Below, one piece after another: positions 17,290 to 27,047 of a DNA stretch of 64,000 nt. Position 1 is the first letter of the stretch. Every line of letters begins with the position of its first letter. Position numbers and translations under genes: made by a program. The DNA comes from Acidobacteriota bacterium (GTDB lineage: Bacteria > Acidobacteriota > Terriglobia > Terriglobales > Acidobacteriaceae), in the NCBI GenBank assembly GCA_003225005.1, contig QIAN01000369.1, positions 32,637 to 96,636 on the forward strand. The letters run 5' to 3'. The notes beneath the pieces were generated by a model. That model was given only the letters and a program-made list of their open reading frames with translations. It had not been told where the DNA came from and searched no databases.

Positions 17290-19611
17290 ATGACCACGTC
17301 CCCGACACTTGCATTTACCCCGGAGACCCTCCGGCAGCACGGCCTCACGCTCGATGAGTACGAAAAGATCAAGCAACTTCTCGGCGGACGCGAGCCAACG
17401 CTTACCGAGCTTGGCATCTTCAGCGTGATGTGGAGCGAGCACTGCTCCTACAAATCATCGCGCGTGCACCTGAAACGCTTGCCCACGCGCAGCCGCCGTG
17501 TGCTGCAGGGGCCCGGTGAGAACGCCGGCATTATCGACATCGGTGATGGCTGGGCCTGCGCTTTCAAGATCGAGTCGCATAATCATCCGTCATTCATCGA
17601 GCCTTTTCAGGGAGCGACCACAGGCGTGGGCGGGATCCTGCGCGATATTTTCACCATGGGCGCACGCCCGGTCGCAGTCATGGATTCATTGCGCTTCGGC
17701 CCCATCACCGCGGCGAAAGCCACTCCGAAGAGCGAACTCCACAAGAACCACTCGATCATGGAAGGAGTGGTCGGCGGCGTCGCTTCCTACGGCAACTGCT
17801 TTGGTGTGCCTAATCTTGGCGGAGAAATTAAATTTGAGCCTTGCTACTCGGGCAATCCGCTGGTAAATGCATTTGCCATGGGTCTGGTGCGGAAAGATCA
17901 GATCTTCTACGCGCGCGCCGCCGGCGAAGGTAATCCTGTGATGTACGTCGGCGCAAAGACTGGACGTGACGGCATTCATGGCGCCACCATGGCCAGCGAA
18001 GAATTCAGCGAAGGGTCGGAAGCAAAACGCCCGAACGTGCAGGTCGGCGATCCGTTCCTCGAAAAGCTCCTGCTGGAAGCCTGCCTCGAGGCCATGCAGA
18101 CCGGAGCCATCGTCGGGATCCAAGACATGGGAGCGGCGGGACTCACCTGTTCCACCTGCGAAATGGGCGGGCGTGGCCACGTAGGCATCGAAGTCGAACT
18201 CGACCGCGTGCCGCAGCGCGAAACCGGGATGACTCCGTACGAGATTATGCTGAGCGAATCGCAGGAGCGCATGCTTCTGGTGGCGCAGAAGGGACGCGAA
18301 CAGGAAGTCTTCCGCGTCTTCGAAAAGTGGGGACTGGATGCGGTGGAAGTGGGTCGCGTCACCACCGATGATAAGTTGCGCGTGCTTGAACATGGCAAGG
18401 TTGTCGCCGAGATTCCAAATCAGGCGCTAACCGACGACGCGCCGGTGTACACGCGCCCGCTGGCGCGCTGGGAGCCGCCGGTTTCCCGCGAAATGCCGCA
18501 GCACATCAGGCTGAATCAGACCGGCGACCTTACGGACAGCCTGAAGCGTCTTCTGGCCAGCCCGAACATTTGCAGCAAGCGCTGGGTATGGCAGCAGTAT
18601 GACCACATGGTGCAGACCAATACGGTCGAGGCACCAGGAGCGGGCGATGCCGGAGTGATTCGCATCAAGGGATCACAGCGGGGGCTATCGATGGCGTTGG
18701 ATGGAAACGGCCGCTGGTGCTATCTCGACCCGCGCTTGGGCGCGATGCATGCAGTGGCCGAAGCGGCACGAAAGGTGGCGTGTTCGGGCGCGACTCCCGT
18801 GGGCGCAACCAATTGTCTGAACTTCGGCAACCCGGAAAAGCCGCCCATCATGTGGCAGTTTTCCCAAACCGTCGACGGCATCACCAAGGCGTGCGAAGAG
18901 CTCGATGTTCCCATCACCGGGGGCAACGTCAGTTTTTACAACGAGACTCTCGGCGAAGGCATTTATCCTACGCCCGTACTCGGAGTTGTAGGAATTCTCG
19001 AAGATGTGCACAAGGCTGCAAAGATGCCGTTCGCCGCAAGCGGAAAAGCCATCATTCTGTTGCGCGCCGCTGCAGCTGGGGATCTGGCAGACGTTGAATC
19101 TGAATTCGGATCTTCCGAATACGCCAAACAGATTCTGGGGGCCCTTTGGGGATATCCCCCGGAGCTCGAGTTGGAGAGGGAAGCGGCGCTGCAACACGCC
19201 GTCATCGAATTGCTTCAGCAACGCTTGGTCGACTCGGTACATGATTGCTCGGATGGTGGCTTGGCGGTAGCATTAGCAGAAAAGGCGCTCCCGAACGGTG
19301 TTGGTGCGCGAGTGAATTTTGCCTCGGACGGCCTTCCGGCAGAATTTGCGCTGTTCGGTGAAGACGCGAGCCGCATCGTGCTTTCCTGCGACCCGGATAA
19401 GGTCGAGCGAATCCAACTGTTGGCGGGGGAACACGGCGTCTCAGCGGACGTTTTGGGCGAGACAATTTCTGAACAGCTGGAAATCAGTTTGGATGGCAGG
19501 GTGGTGGTGTCGGCGGCGGTTTCCGAGTTGAGCGAGGCTTACGAGGAGGCCCTGGAGGCCGCACTCCGGGCTGAACCAGAGACCGTTGCGGCGGATGCAA
19601 GTCATGGTTGA
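17290..19611 (+). CDS. purL: Phosphoribosylformylglycinamidine synthase subunit PurL
   Basis: 773 residues when started at ATG 17290 ([19 protein letters not shown]); the open frame extends upstream but is not family-like. It is the small-type PurL that works with PurQ and PurS to convert FGAR to FGAM. Motifs: [14 protein letters not shown] near the N-terminus, [42 protein letters not shown], and the second half with [11 protein letters not shown] and [16 protein letters not shown]. purF follows after about 100 bases, so the two are probably co-transcribed. Confidence 0.96.
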   Translation: MTTSPTLAFTPETLRQHGLTLDEYEKIKQLLGGREPTLTELGIFSVMWSEHCSYKSSRVHLKRLPTRSRRVLQGPGENAGIIDIGDGWACAFKIESHNHPSFIEPFQGATTGVGGILRDIFTMGARPVAVMDSLRFGPITAAKATPKSELHKNHSIMEGVVGGVASYGNCFGVPNLGGEIKFEPCYSGNPLVNAFAMGLVRKDQIFYARAAGEGNPVMYVGAKTGRDGIHGATMASEEFSEGSEAKRPNVQVGDPFLEKLLLEACLEAMQTGAIVGIQDMGAAGLTCSTCEMGGRGHVGIEVELDRVPQRETGMTPYEIMLSESQERMLLVAQKGREQEVFRVFEKWGLDAVEVGRVTTDDKLRVLEHGKVVAEIPNQALTDDAPVYTRPLARWEPPVSREMPQHIRLNQTGDLTDSLKRLLASPNICSKRWVWQQYDHMVQTNTVEAPGAGDAGVIRIKGSQRGLSMALDGNGRWCYLDPRLGAMHAVAEAARKVACSGATPVGATNCLNFGNPEKPPIMWQFSQTVDGITKACEELDVPITGGNVSFYNETLGEGIYPTPVLGVVGILEDVHKAAKMPFAASGKAIILLRAAAAGDLADVESEFGSSEYAKQILGALWGYPPELELEREAALQHAVIELLQQRLVDSVHDCSDGGLAVALAEKALPNGVGARVNFASDGLPAEFALFGEDASRIVLSCDPDKVERIQLLAGEHGVSADVLGETISEQLEISLDGRVVVSAAVSELSEAYEEALEAALRAEPETVAADASHG

Positions 19612-19715
19612 TTTTGATTGTTGAGTGACAAATCGTAAGTCGCAGAGTTCGCCGAGAAATGCCGCAGAGGACGCGGGAGGGGGGGGTTGGCTGCGTGCTG
19701 ACTGCTGAGTGCCGA
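19612..19715 (+). repeat. Short-repeat-rich spacer between purL and purF
   Basis: The spacer contains CGCAGAGTTCGCCGAGAAAT and CCGCAGAGGACGCGGGAGG, of the same CAGAG-type family as the der linker repeat, followed by GTGCTGACTGCTGAGTGCCGA, a run of near-identical GCTGA/GAGTGC units. No gene is visible here. It suggests insertion of a dispersed low-complexity repeat into the pur operon. Confidence 0.5.
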
Positions 19716-21146
19716 ATGCTAAGAACTGACAAATTTCATGACGAATGCGGCGTGGTGGCAATCTTCGCTCACCCAGAGGCGGAGAAGCTCGCCTACCTCG
19801 GACTACATGCTCTTCAGCATCGCGGGCAGGAGTCGGCCGGCATTGTGACCTCCGATGGACTGAATTTGAAGCCGCACAAAGCCATGGGACTGGTCGCCGA
19901 CATCTTTACCGAAGATGTGCTGGCGAAGATGCGGGGCAGGTTGGCGATCGGGCACACCAGGTATTCGACCGCCGGCGATTCGGCGCTGCTTAACGCTCAG
20001 CCCATTCTTGTGCAGTCGAATAAAGGTGCCATGGCAGTCGCGCACAATGGCAACCTGACAAACGCGGCGGACGTGCGTCAGCGGCTCGAACGCCAGGGCT
20101 CGATTTTTCAGACCAACAGCGATACCGAAGTCATTGTTCACCTGATTGCGATGTCCAAAGAGCACACGCTGCCGGGAGCCATGGCAGACGCTTTGCGGCG
20201 TGTGGAGGGGGCATTCTCGCTGGTCATGATGAGTCCAGACCGCATCTTCGCAGCGCGCGATCCACGTGCCTTTCGCCCTCTGGCTATGGGACGTATTCCT
20301 GCGCTCGAAGGACAGAAGCGGGACACGATTGTCTTCGCCTCCGAAACCTGCGCTTTCGATCTGATCGGCGCCACTTACGAGCGCGACGTTAAGCCCGGTG
20401 AATTGGTTGTGGTTGGGCCTGAAGGAATCACGTCGCGCGTGTATGCGGCGGAGGCGCCGCAGTCGAGTTGCATCTTCGAACACGTATACTTCTCCCGTCC
20501 TGACAGCATGGTGTTTGGCCGCCCGGTGCAGACCAGCCGGGAGGAATTGGGGCGTCAATTAGCGCGGGAAGCCCCGGTCGAGGCGGACATTGTAGTTCCC
20601 GTGCCCGACTCGGGCGTCACTGCAGCCGTGGGCTATGCCGCCGAGAGCGGCATTCCATTCCGTTTCGGGCTGATCCGGAACCATTATGTAGGACGTACCT
20701 TCATCGAACCGAGCCAGAGTGTGCGCGATTTTGGAGTGAAGTTGAAACTAAACCCGGTGCGGGCGCTACTCGAAGGCAAACGCGTGGTGCTGATTGATGA
20801 CTCCATCGTGCGCGGCACCACCAGCCGCAAAATCGTGCGCATGATCCGCAGCGCGGGCGCGAAGGAAGTGCACATGCGGATTTCCTGTCCGCCCACGATC
20901 TCTCCCTGCTTCTACGGTGTGGATACCCCTTCCAAGAACCAGCTCATCGCTGCCAACAAGTCGGTGGAGGAAATCCGGGAATACATCGGCGCCGACTCAC
21001 TTTCGTATCTCTCTCTTGAAGGACTCAAGAAAGCATGCGGTGAGGGCGAAAAGACTTCCTACTGCTCGGCTTGCTACACCGGAAGCTATCCGACCACCAT
21101 CGTGGATGTGGAAGAGATTCTGCCGGCTAGCGCTGCCAGGCGCTGA
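19716..21146 (+). CDS. purF: Amidophosphoribosyltransferase PurF
   Basis: 476 residues from ATG 19716; earlier codons derive from the repeat spacer. PurF makes phosphoribosylamine from PRPP and glutamine. The N-terminal nucleophile cysteine is C11 in HDECGVVAIF, preceded by a short propeptide as in the Bacillus type. The PRPP motif is VVLIDDSIVRGTTS. Cysteines in RISCPPTISPCFYGVD and in SYCSACYTGSYP match the [4Fe-4S]-containing class. Co-directional with purL. Confidence 0.96.
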   Translation: MLRTDKFHDECGVVAIFAHPEAEKLAYLGLHALQHRGQESAGIVTSDGLNLKPHKAMGLVADIFTEDVLAKMRGRLAIGHTRYSTAGDSALLNAQPILVQSNKGAMAVAHNGNLTNAADVRQRLERQGSIFQTNSDTEVIVHLIAMSKEHTLPGAMADALRRVEGAFSLVMMSPDRIFAARDPRAFRPLAMGRIPALEGQKRDTIVFASETCAFDLIGATYERDVKPGELVVVGPEGITSRVYAAEAPQSSCIFEHVYFSRPDSMVFGRPVQTSREELGRQLAREAPVEADIVVPVPDSGVTAAVGYAAESGIPFRFGLIRNHYVGRTFIEPSQSVRDFGVKLKLNPVRALLEGKRVVLIDDSIVRGTTSRKIVRMIRSAGAKEVHMRISCPPTISPCFYGVDTPSKNQLIAANKSVEEIREYIGADSLSYLSLEGLKKACGEGEKTSYCSACYTGSYPTTIVDVEEILPASAARR

Positions 21147-21193
21147 GGATAGGCCGAAAAGAAGTCATCTTGGAGCGCTGTTTTCAGAACTCT

Positions 21194-23452
21194 TCAGTTG
21201 GGATTGGGAGGGCTGCTCCCGTCACTGGGACGGTGCATCTCGTCCATGAGTTTCGCCAACAATTTCTCTCGCTGCTCAGTGCTCAACTCGCGTTGTAATT
21301 CTTCCAGGGCCAAAGCGACGATGTGGTAATGATGGGCACCTGCGTACTTGGGATCTGAAGTAATGTTGAGCCAAAGGCGATGCATCAGTTCAACATCCTG
21401 AGGTCGCAATCGAGGGGTATGCGGCCCGAGGGCGTATTCGCGAACGCTGCCGTCAGGAGCATAAACGTCCAAGATGAGGCGGGGGCGGGGTTCAGGCAGA
21501 CGCTCCCAGGCATCGCCGGTAAGCTTGGCCTGTTCGTCAGCACTGAGCTTGTTGGAGAGACCGCAGACGATCCGGCTGGACCCCAGCCTCTGCGCCGTCA
21601 CTATAATAGCTTCGAACACATCGGTGGCAGGCACGACGAGAAGATGAATAGGCTTGCCTTCTTTTTCCGCCACGGCCACTGCCGCCGTGAACAATTCCTG
21701 CTCGTAGTGATCAAAGACCTGGCTCGCTTCAAAAACTGCGCTGCCGCTAAAACTGTGCTCGCGATGGTAGAGGCGGGCACTCATTACGACCACATCCTGG
21801 CGGTTTGTGTCGGTGTGGGCCAGCATCTGCCGGAGATAGTAAAGATTGCGCGGGTCGCGTATCGCGGCCAGAATGTTACCCGGCCGCACGCCCATGGCGC
21901 CGCTACCCAATTCTTGGTTGCCATAAACCCGGAACTGGTCGAGCTGCTCCGTCTTGCCGTGACGTTCGCGGGCGGTGTGCCGCTCAGAATACGTAAAGAG
22001 GACGAAAAGGACAGCGCTGAAGCCGACGCCGGAGATGGTGGCTTCGTACTTGGTGAATAGGTTTACGACTGCGGTGGTGAAAAGAATCAGGAAAATAACA
22101 ATCACACCGAGCGGGATTTCCTTGCCGGCAATGCGCAGGTTCCCGGGGACCTTCCACTGCCGATGCTCGGGTTCGGTATACCGCAGCACCAGCACCGCCA
22201 GAGCATTCAAGGTGAAACTCCAGATCACGCCGAAGGCATATAGTCCGGCCAATACGAAAACGTTTCCCTTGCTCAAAGTGATGGTTGCGAGCTGCAACAA
22301 GACGATCAAGTTGATCAGGCGATAGCTGGTGCCGAAGCGATGATGCGGGCGCTGAAACCACGCGGTCAAAACGCCATCTTCGGCCAGCCGATTGAGCACG
22401 CCATTCGCCCCCACGATCGAGGTGTTTTGCGCTCCCGCCAGGATCAGCACTCCGACCAGCACGACAAAACCGTGGAAGATTATCCTGGCCCACAAAGGCC
22501 CCCACAAGTACATCGCGATGCCGCCGATCAGATTGGCGAAGAAATTCGGCCTCACGCTGTCGGGAATGATCATCGCCGCGAAGAACGAAACCAGCCCCGT
22601 AAACAGCAGGCTGTAGATGAAAATAACCATTCCGGTCTTCTGCAGGTTTTTCAGCTTGGGGTGTTCGATCTCGCGGTTCACCTGCGCCAGGGTCTCTTCG
22701 CCGCTCATTGCCAGCACGGAGTGGCCGAAGCCGACGAAGAGAATCACCAATGTGAGCTGGCTGATCCCAGTCCCATAGAGCCAGCCCAGCGACTCCTTGG
22801 TGAGTGCCACCACTCCTGGGTGCAGGGGATTCGGAGGCAGCTGTATCACCGGCGCACGGAGGATGGTAATCGTGCACCACAGAATCAGAATCACCACCAT
22901 CACCGTGGTGACGGCCATGATTTGCAAGGCCTTGCTGCTGGATTCGTGAATACCCTGCGTATTCTTCCACCAGAAATAGGCCACTACCACGATGGCTAAT
23001 CCGGCGGCAAAGTGGTTGTCGGAAAAGTCCAGCGGACGATGCAGCTGTATCCCGATGTCCTTGATGAACCCCGCCAGGTATTGCCCGGCGGAAACCGCGC
23101 TGATAGGCCCGGTTAGGACATAGTCGAAAAGCAGGGCCGAGACGGAAAATTTGGCGAGGCCGCCGCCCATCGCCTCCTTGACAACGCGATAGACGCCGCC
23201 GCGCACGAACATGGCGCTCGACTCGATATAAAGCGCGCGCACCGCATAGCTGAACAGCATCACCGCGAGGATGAACCAGGGCGCGCTCTTGCCAATTACT
23301 TTCTCAGCGTCGCCGCCAGCGTAATAAGCTGACGAGGCTAGATCGGAGAGCACGATCGCGGCCGCGCGCCAGAACGAAATGAAGGTCAACATCACCGTGG
23401 TAGCGACGAAGACCCTTACGGCCGGTTTGGAACTGTCTACGGATATTGCCAT
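21194..23452 (-). CDS. APC-superfamily amino-acid permease with C-terminal USP-like domain
   Basis: 752 residues. The first about 480 contain about 12 hydrophobic helices with APC features (FVGFGHSVLAMSGEETLAQVNREIEHPKLKNL; NTSIVGANGVLNRLAEDG). The last about 250 residues are soluble: RDPRNLYYLRQMLAHTDTNRQDVVVMSARLYH and HLLVVPATDVFEAIIVTAQRLGSSRIVCGLSNK look like a universal-stress-protein fold, which often binds nucleotides and tunes the transporter. Substrate unknown. It converges with purF. Confidence 0.82.
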   Translation of the reverse strand: MAISVDSSKPAVRVFVATTVMLTFISFWRAAAIVLSDLASSAYYAGGDAEKVIGKSAPWFILAVMLFSYAVRALYIESSAMFVRGGVYRVVKEAMGGGLAKFSVSALLFDYVLTGPISAVSAGQYLAGFIKDIGIQLHRPLDFSDNHFAAGLAIVVVAYFWWKNTQGIHESSSKALQIMAVTTVMVVILILWCTITILRAPVIQLPPNPLHPGVVALTKESLGWLYGTGISQLTLVILFVGFGHSVLAMSGEETLAQVNREIEHPKLKNLQKTGMVIFIYSLLFTGLVSFFAAMIIPDSVRPNFFANLIGGIAMYLWGPLWARIIFHGFVVLVGVLILAGAQNTSIVGANGVLNRLAEDGVLTAWFQRPHHRFGTSYRLINLIVLLQLATITLSKGNVFVLAGLYAFGVIWSFTLNALAVLVLRYTEPEHRQWKVPGNLRIAGKEIPLGVIVIFLILFTTAVVNLFTKYEATISGVGFSAVLFVLFTYSERHTARERHGKTEQLDQFRVYGNQELGSGAMGVRPGNILAAIRDPRNLYYLRQMLAHTDTNRQDVVVMSARLYHREHSFSGSAVFEASQVFDHYEQELFTAAVAVAEKEGKPIHLLVVPATDVFEAIIVTAQRLGSSRIVCGLSNKLSADEQAKLTGDAWERLPEPRPRLILDVYAPDGSVREYALGPHTPRLRPQDVELMHRLWLNITSDPKYAGAHHYHIVALALEELQRELSTEQREKLLAKLMDEMHRPSDGSSPPNPN

Positions 23453-23556
23453 GCCGGGTATGGATGTCCGAACTGCGGATATGCGCTGCAGCTAGTATGA
23501 CAAATCTATTGAAGATATCACAGGGCGAGGCGGTCGACGGGCCTTCCGCTGACTCA

Positions 23557-24702
23557 CTAACGCCAAACTCTCTTCGGAGCGAGGTAGGTGTGGGTGATTC
23601 GGTCGTGCCAGCAGAGGGAGTCTTCGTCGAGAAAAACCCAGGCGTAGCCCATACCGAGAGATGCGGTAGAGAGAAAAGATGCCAATACGCGCCAGCGCCG
23701 GATGCGTCGGGTGGTGGTCTTGCCGTCGAAATTGGTGAGCTCGAGGCGCGCAAGCCGGAGCCCGGGCGTGCTAGCCGAGTAGACGATAAGAAGGTATTGG
23801 TAGACCGCCCAGAGCAGACAGGGCACTCCTGCGGCAAGTTCCACAAGCTGAAGCACAGGAGGGCGGACAGCAGAGACCTTCGAGAAGATGAGGCCGCACA
23901 GGGCAGAAGCCGCGGCGATCACTATTCCGTCAATCATGGCGGCAAAGATGCGCCTCCCGAGGGGAGCACTTTGCAGCGGGATGTCGATTCCCGGGCGTTT
24001 TTCAGCTTCTTTACGCTCGGGCGCTTCAATGGTGATTCCACCGAGCGCGGGGAGCGGCGGCGCAATTGCTGGGGCATCCAGGATGCGCGGGCGATCCGTG
24101 ACCGGCTCGGCGAGTTCATCCAGCGGAACTGGAGGCACGGCACACGAGCGCGGGAACTCGATGATCTTTCCGCTGGCAGAATGGCCGGACGAGGGGCCGG
24201 GAACCCTTGGGCTGGCAGGCGACGAAGCTGCTGCCTCCCCTTGTTGCCGAAGGATTCTCCCCATGTCTGGCGGACTTGGCAGATCCTCGTCGAGAGCGAC
24301 CGCCTGGCAGGAAACGGATGGCAAAACAGAGTCATGGGGAGCATAATCAAGCGGCCCAAGGCTCGCCGGGCGCGAGGAAGGCTCCTCGAACCGCAGCTGC
24401 AATGAGGGATATCGCGGCGCCCGCGGCTTACGGCGCTCACGGTAGCGATCGAGTCGCGCCGCCAACTCCTCGCGCCATGCCGACGGATCTCCCTCCGTCT
24501 GGCGATCTCCGTCGTTTGACGAGCCAGCCACTTCTGCACAATTTCGATTTCCCTCATCCCTGCCCGGCTGGGGAACTTCCTTTGCGGCATCCGCAGTTGG
24601 CGAAGTCGGAGTCTCTTCTTCCCTACGGGACAAGAACTGCTGCTCGGTCTTATCTGGCGGTTCAGGGGTGATGTGGCGAGCCCGGGGCGCAGGGCTATTC
24701 AC
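23557..24702 (-). CDS. RDD-domain membrane protein with long disordered N-terminus
   Basis: 381 residues. The first about 230 are polar and proline-rich with no fold visible. The last about 140 form an RDD domain: APLGRRIFAAMIDGIVIAAAS, two more hydrophobic helices and STPGLRLARLELTNFDG, ending HDRITHTYLAPKRVW. Translation appears to start with GTG 24702, directly after the TAG of the small upstream ORF (TAGGTG), which suggests coupling. RDD proteins are of unsettled function; some have been linked to ion exchange. Confidence 0.78.
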   Translation of the reverse strand: MNSPAPRARHITPEPPDKTEQQFLSRREEETPTSPTADAAKEVPQPGRDEGNRNCAEVAGSSNDGDRQTEGDPSAWREELAARLDRYRERRKPRAPRYPSLQLRFEEPSSRPASLGPLDYAPHDSVLPSVSCQAVALDEDLPSPPDMGRILRQQGEAAASSPASPRVPGPSSGHSASGKIIEFPRSCAVPPVPLDELAEPVTDRPRILDAPAIAPPLPALGGITIEAPERKEAEKRPGIDIPLQSAPLGRRIFAAMIDGIVIAAASALCGLIFSKVSAVRPPVLQLVELAAGVPCLLWAVYQYLLIVYSASTPGLRLARLELTNFDGKTTTRRIRRWRVLASFLSTASLGMGYAWVFLDEDSLCWHDRITHTYLAPKRVWR

Positions 24703-24880
24703 CTAAGCCTCCGGAGGCGGGATGTGACGCCGTTCCTCGAGAATGGGATAGATCTCGTCCCAAAGCGTCGATCCATCTCGAAACACAACCGCGGCCTCGG
24801 CTGCATAACCGAGAAGCCATGCGCCAAGTCCGGTGAGAACCGCCAGGAGTCAGAATGAACCAACTCAGCGCGGAGACCAT
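24703..24880 (-). CDS. Small single-helix membrane protein, apparent frameshift
   Basis: The frame from ATG 24880 reads MVSALSWFILT; one base over it continues LAVLTGLGAWLLGYAAEAAVVFRDGSTLWDEIYPILEERRHIPPPEA and stops with TAG at 24703-24705, adjacent to the RDD gene start. The joined product would have one transmembrane helix and an acidic tail of about 55-60 residues. I do not recognise the family. The frame change near 24850 may be a base error. Confidence 0.4.
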
Positions 24881-25052
24881 GGCAGGATTTTAAAGTCCGT
24901 ACCCTCAACAATCGTCCACAACAGCTTCCTTATGACGGCAACATTCCCTTGTCACCTGATTCCGCCTCTCGGGTTAGTGACCACACGGTTGCTGCCGCCG
25001 CTCGGCGCTTCTGCATCTATTCTTGGTGCTTGCCCCTGCTAACATAGTTCCC

Positions 25053-25901
25053 ATGGTACGCGCGGAGAAGAAGCTTCACGAGAAGAGTTCCTTGCTAGGG
25101 ACCAACTTGAGCACTCTGGGGCGAACTTTAGTTGCCTACTCCGGGGGGGTGGATTCCGCTTACCTCGCATGGGCAACTCACGAGGCTGTCGGAAGCAACA
25201 TGCTGGCGGTCATTGCCGACTCGCCGAGCTTGGCTCGCACCCAACTGGCCGACGGAAGTGCCTTTGCCAAAGAGCAAGGCATCCCTCTCGAGGTGATCTC
25301 GACATCTGAACTGGATCGCCCTGAATATGCGCGCAACGATGCGCAGCGCTGCTTTCACTGCAAAGATGAACTTTTCATGGCCATGGAAGAACTTCGAGTG
25401 GCGCGTGGCTTCGACACCATCGCCTATGGCGTGAACCGCGACGATCAAGGTGACTTCCGCCCTGGCCAGAAGGCGGCCGCCCTGCATCATGTGGCCGCGC
25501 CACTACTCGAAGCTGGGCTCACGAAACCAGAGATTCGCGAGCTGGCGCGGCAGGCTGGCCTGCGCATCTGGGACAAGCCGGCATCGGCCTGTCTCTCTTC
25601 TCGCATTGAATACGGCCGTCCCGTTACCCGCGAGGCGTTAACCGTGGTGGAAAAGGGTGAAGACGCCATCCGCGCTCTTGGTTTCCGGCAATTTCGCGTG
25701 CGGCATCATGGCGAGATGGTTCGGATCGAGATCGCCCGCGATGAACTGCCTCGCGCTCTCAACCCGGCGATGACGGATGAGTTCACCCGCGTCTTCAAAG
25801 CGCTGGGATTTAAGTTTGTGACATTGGACTTGGAAGGGTTCCGATCGGGCTCGATGAACTCTCTGCTGCCCGCAGAACAGATCTCCCGTCGCGCGGGTTA
25901 A
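25053..25901 (+). CDS. larE: ATP-dependent sacrificial sulfur transferase LarE
   Basis: 282 residues from ATG 25053 (MVRAEKKLHEK). The PP-loop VAYSGGVDSAYLAW marks an ATP pyrophosphatase, CFHCKDELF follows, and the sacrificial cysteine in PASACLSSRIEYG is C180, matching Cys176 of Lactobacillus LarE. In the known pathway LarE donates its cysteine sulfur to build the nickel-pincer cofactor of lactate racemase and related LarA proteins, working with LarB and LarC. None of those genes is nearby. Confidence 0.92.
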   Translation: MVRAEKKLHEKSSLLGTNLSTLGRTLVAYSGGVDSAYLAWATHEAVGSNMLAVIADSPSLARTQLADGSAFAKEQGIPLEVISTSELDRPEYARNDAQRCFHCKDELFMAMEELRVARGFDTIAYGVNRDDQGDFRPGQKAAALHHVAAPLLEAGLTKPEIRELARQAGLRIWDKPASACLSSRIEYGRPVTREALTVVEKGEDAIRALGFRQFRVRHHGEMVRIEIARDELPRALNPAMTDEFTRVFKALGFKFVTLDLEGFRSGSMNSLLPAEQISRRAG

Positions 25902-26009
25902 AGACAGGCGCGCCAAGCACGGCACGAGTCTCGCGCCGCCTGCTCCAACCGCACCGCCGCCCGCCTCTGTCGACCCGTTGCTGTGAGATAATCAACGTTT
26001 AATCTAGCC

Positions 26010-26957
26010 ATGTTTAGGCGGTTCTTGGTGATCCTAATTCGACGTTCTTTCCTCGTACTCCTTCTGATTTGCATGGGCTGCGTAGCCCAATCCAGTTCTC
26101 CCGATCTCGAAAGGAAGATCGAACGACAAGTTCGCTCCGTTTACAGCATCCCTCCTGAGATACACATTTTGGTTTCAGCCCCCGCGCCCAGCAGCGAGTG
26201 GCCAGGGTACGATTCTGTCTCCGTGACGATTGGTAACGATGACGGAAAGAAGCAGGATTTGCAGTTCCTGGTCTCCAAGGACCGCACCTCGATGATGCGC
26301 CTGGTAAAGTTTGACCTGACGAAGGATCCTTACAACGAATTGATGAAGAAAATTGACGTCACCGGGCGGCCAACTCGAGGCGCCAAGGCATCGAAAGTAC
26401 TCGCCGTGAATTTCGACGATTTTGAGTGTCCCTACTGCTCGCGCATGCACCAGACGTTGTTTCCAGAAATCTTCAAGGAATATGGCGATCGGGTCACTTT
26501 CATTTACAAGGATTATCCTCTGGCGGAGATTCACCCCTGGGCAATTCATGCCGCCGTCGATGCTAACTGTTTGGGCGCGCAGAACTCCGACGCCTATTGG
26601 GATTTCGCAGATTACATTCATGCCAACCAACGCGAAGTGAGCAATGAAAAAACTCCCGACGCAAGGTTTGCCGCACTCGACCGGCTGACTATGCTGCAAG
26701 GGCAAAAGCATAATCTTGATACCGTGAAATTGCAGTCTTGCGTGAAGGCGCAGGACGAAGGCGCGGTCAAGGCTTCCATGAAGCAAGGTGACGCGATTGG
26801 GGTCAGTGCCACGCCCACGCTGTTCATTAACGGCGAGAAGATCGACGGCGCCGTACCCATCAGCGAAGTCCGCGCTGCATTGGATCGCGCGCTGAGGGAC
26901 AACGGGCTGCCCGTTCCAGTTCACGCGGCAACGGCCTCGGCGCCAGTTTCCAAGTGA
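26010..26957 (+). CDS. DsbA-family thiol-disulfide oxidoreductase, exported
   Basis: 315 residues. The N-terminus MFRRFLVILIRRSFLVLLLICMGC is a signal or lipoprotein-type anchor. The thioredoxin-like domain has the active site C140-P-Y-C143 in DDFECPYCSRMHQ, and SATPTLFINGEKIDG carries the cis-proline loop. The first about 110 residues form an extra domain seen in other acidobacterial DsbA-like proteins. It probably oxidises or reduces periplasmic proteins. The PpiC-type lipoprotein follows 90 bases later. Confidence 0.86.
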   Translation: MFRRFLVILIRRSFLVLLLICMGCVAQSSSPDLERKIERQVRSVYSIPPEIHILVSAPAPSSEWPGYDSVSVTIGNDDGKKQDLQFLVSKDRTSMMRLVKFDLTKDPYNELMKKIDVTGRPTRGAKASKVLAVNFDDFECPYCSRMHQTLFPEIFKEYGDRVTFIYKDYPLAEIHPWAIHAAVDANCLGAQNSDAYWDFADYIHANQREVSNEKTPDARFAALDRLTMLQGQKHNLDTVKLQSCVKAQDEGAVKASMKQGDAIGVSATPTLFINGEKIDGAVPISEVRAALDRALRDNGLPVPVHAATASAPVSK

Positions 26958-27047
26958 TTTCTGTGGATTGCGTTAGGCGTTCATCGTGTGAGGTGACAAC
27001 CTGCGGTCGCCACGTAGTGCTAAAAGAATCAGTGTGGGAGAATCTCT

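Noticed and set aside
17686..18393. 235-residue minus-strand open frame inside purL
   Set aside because: Antisense shadow of a strongly conserved gene.
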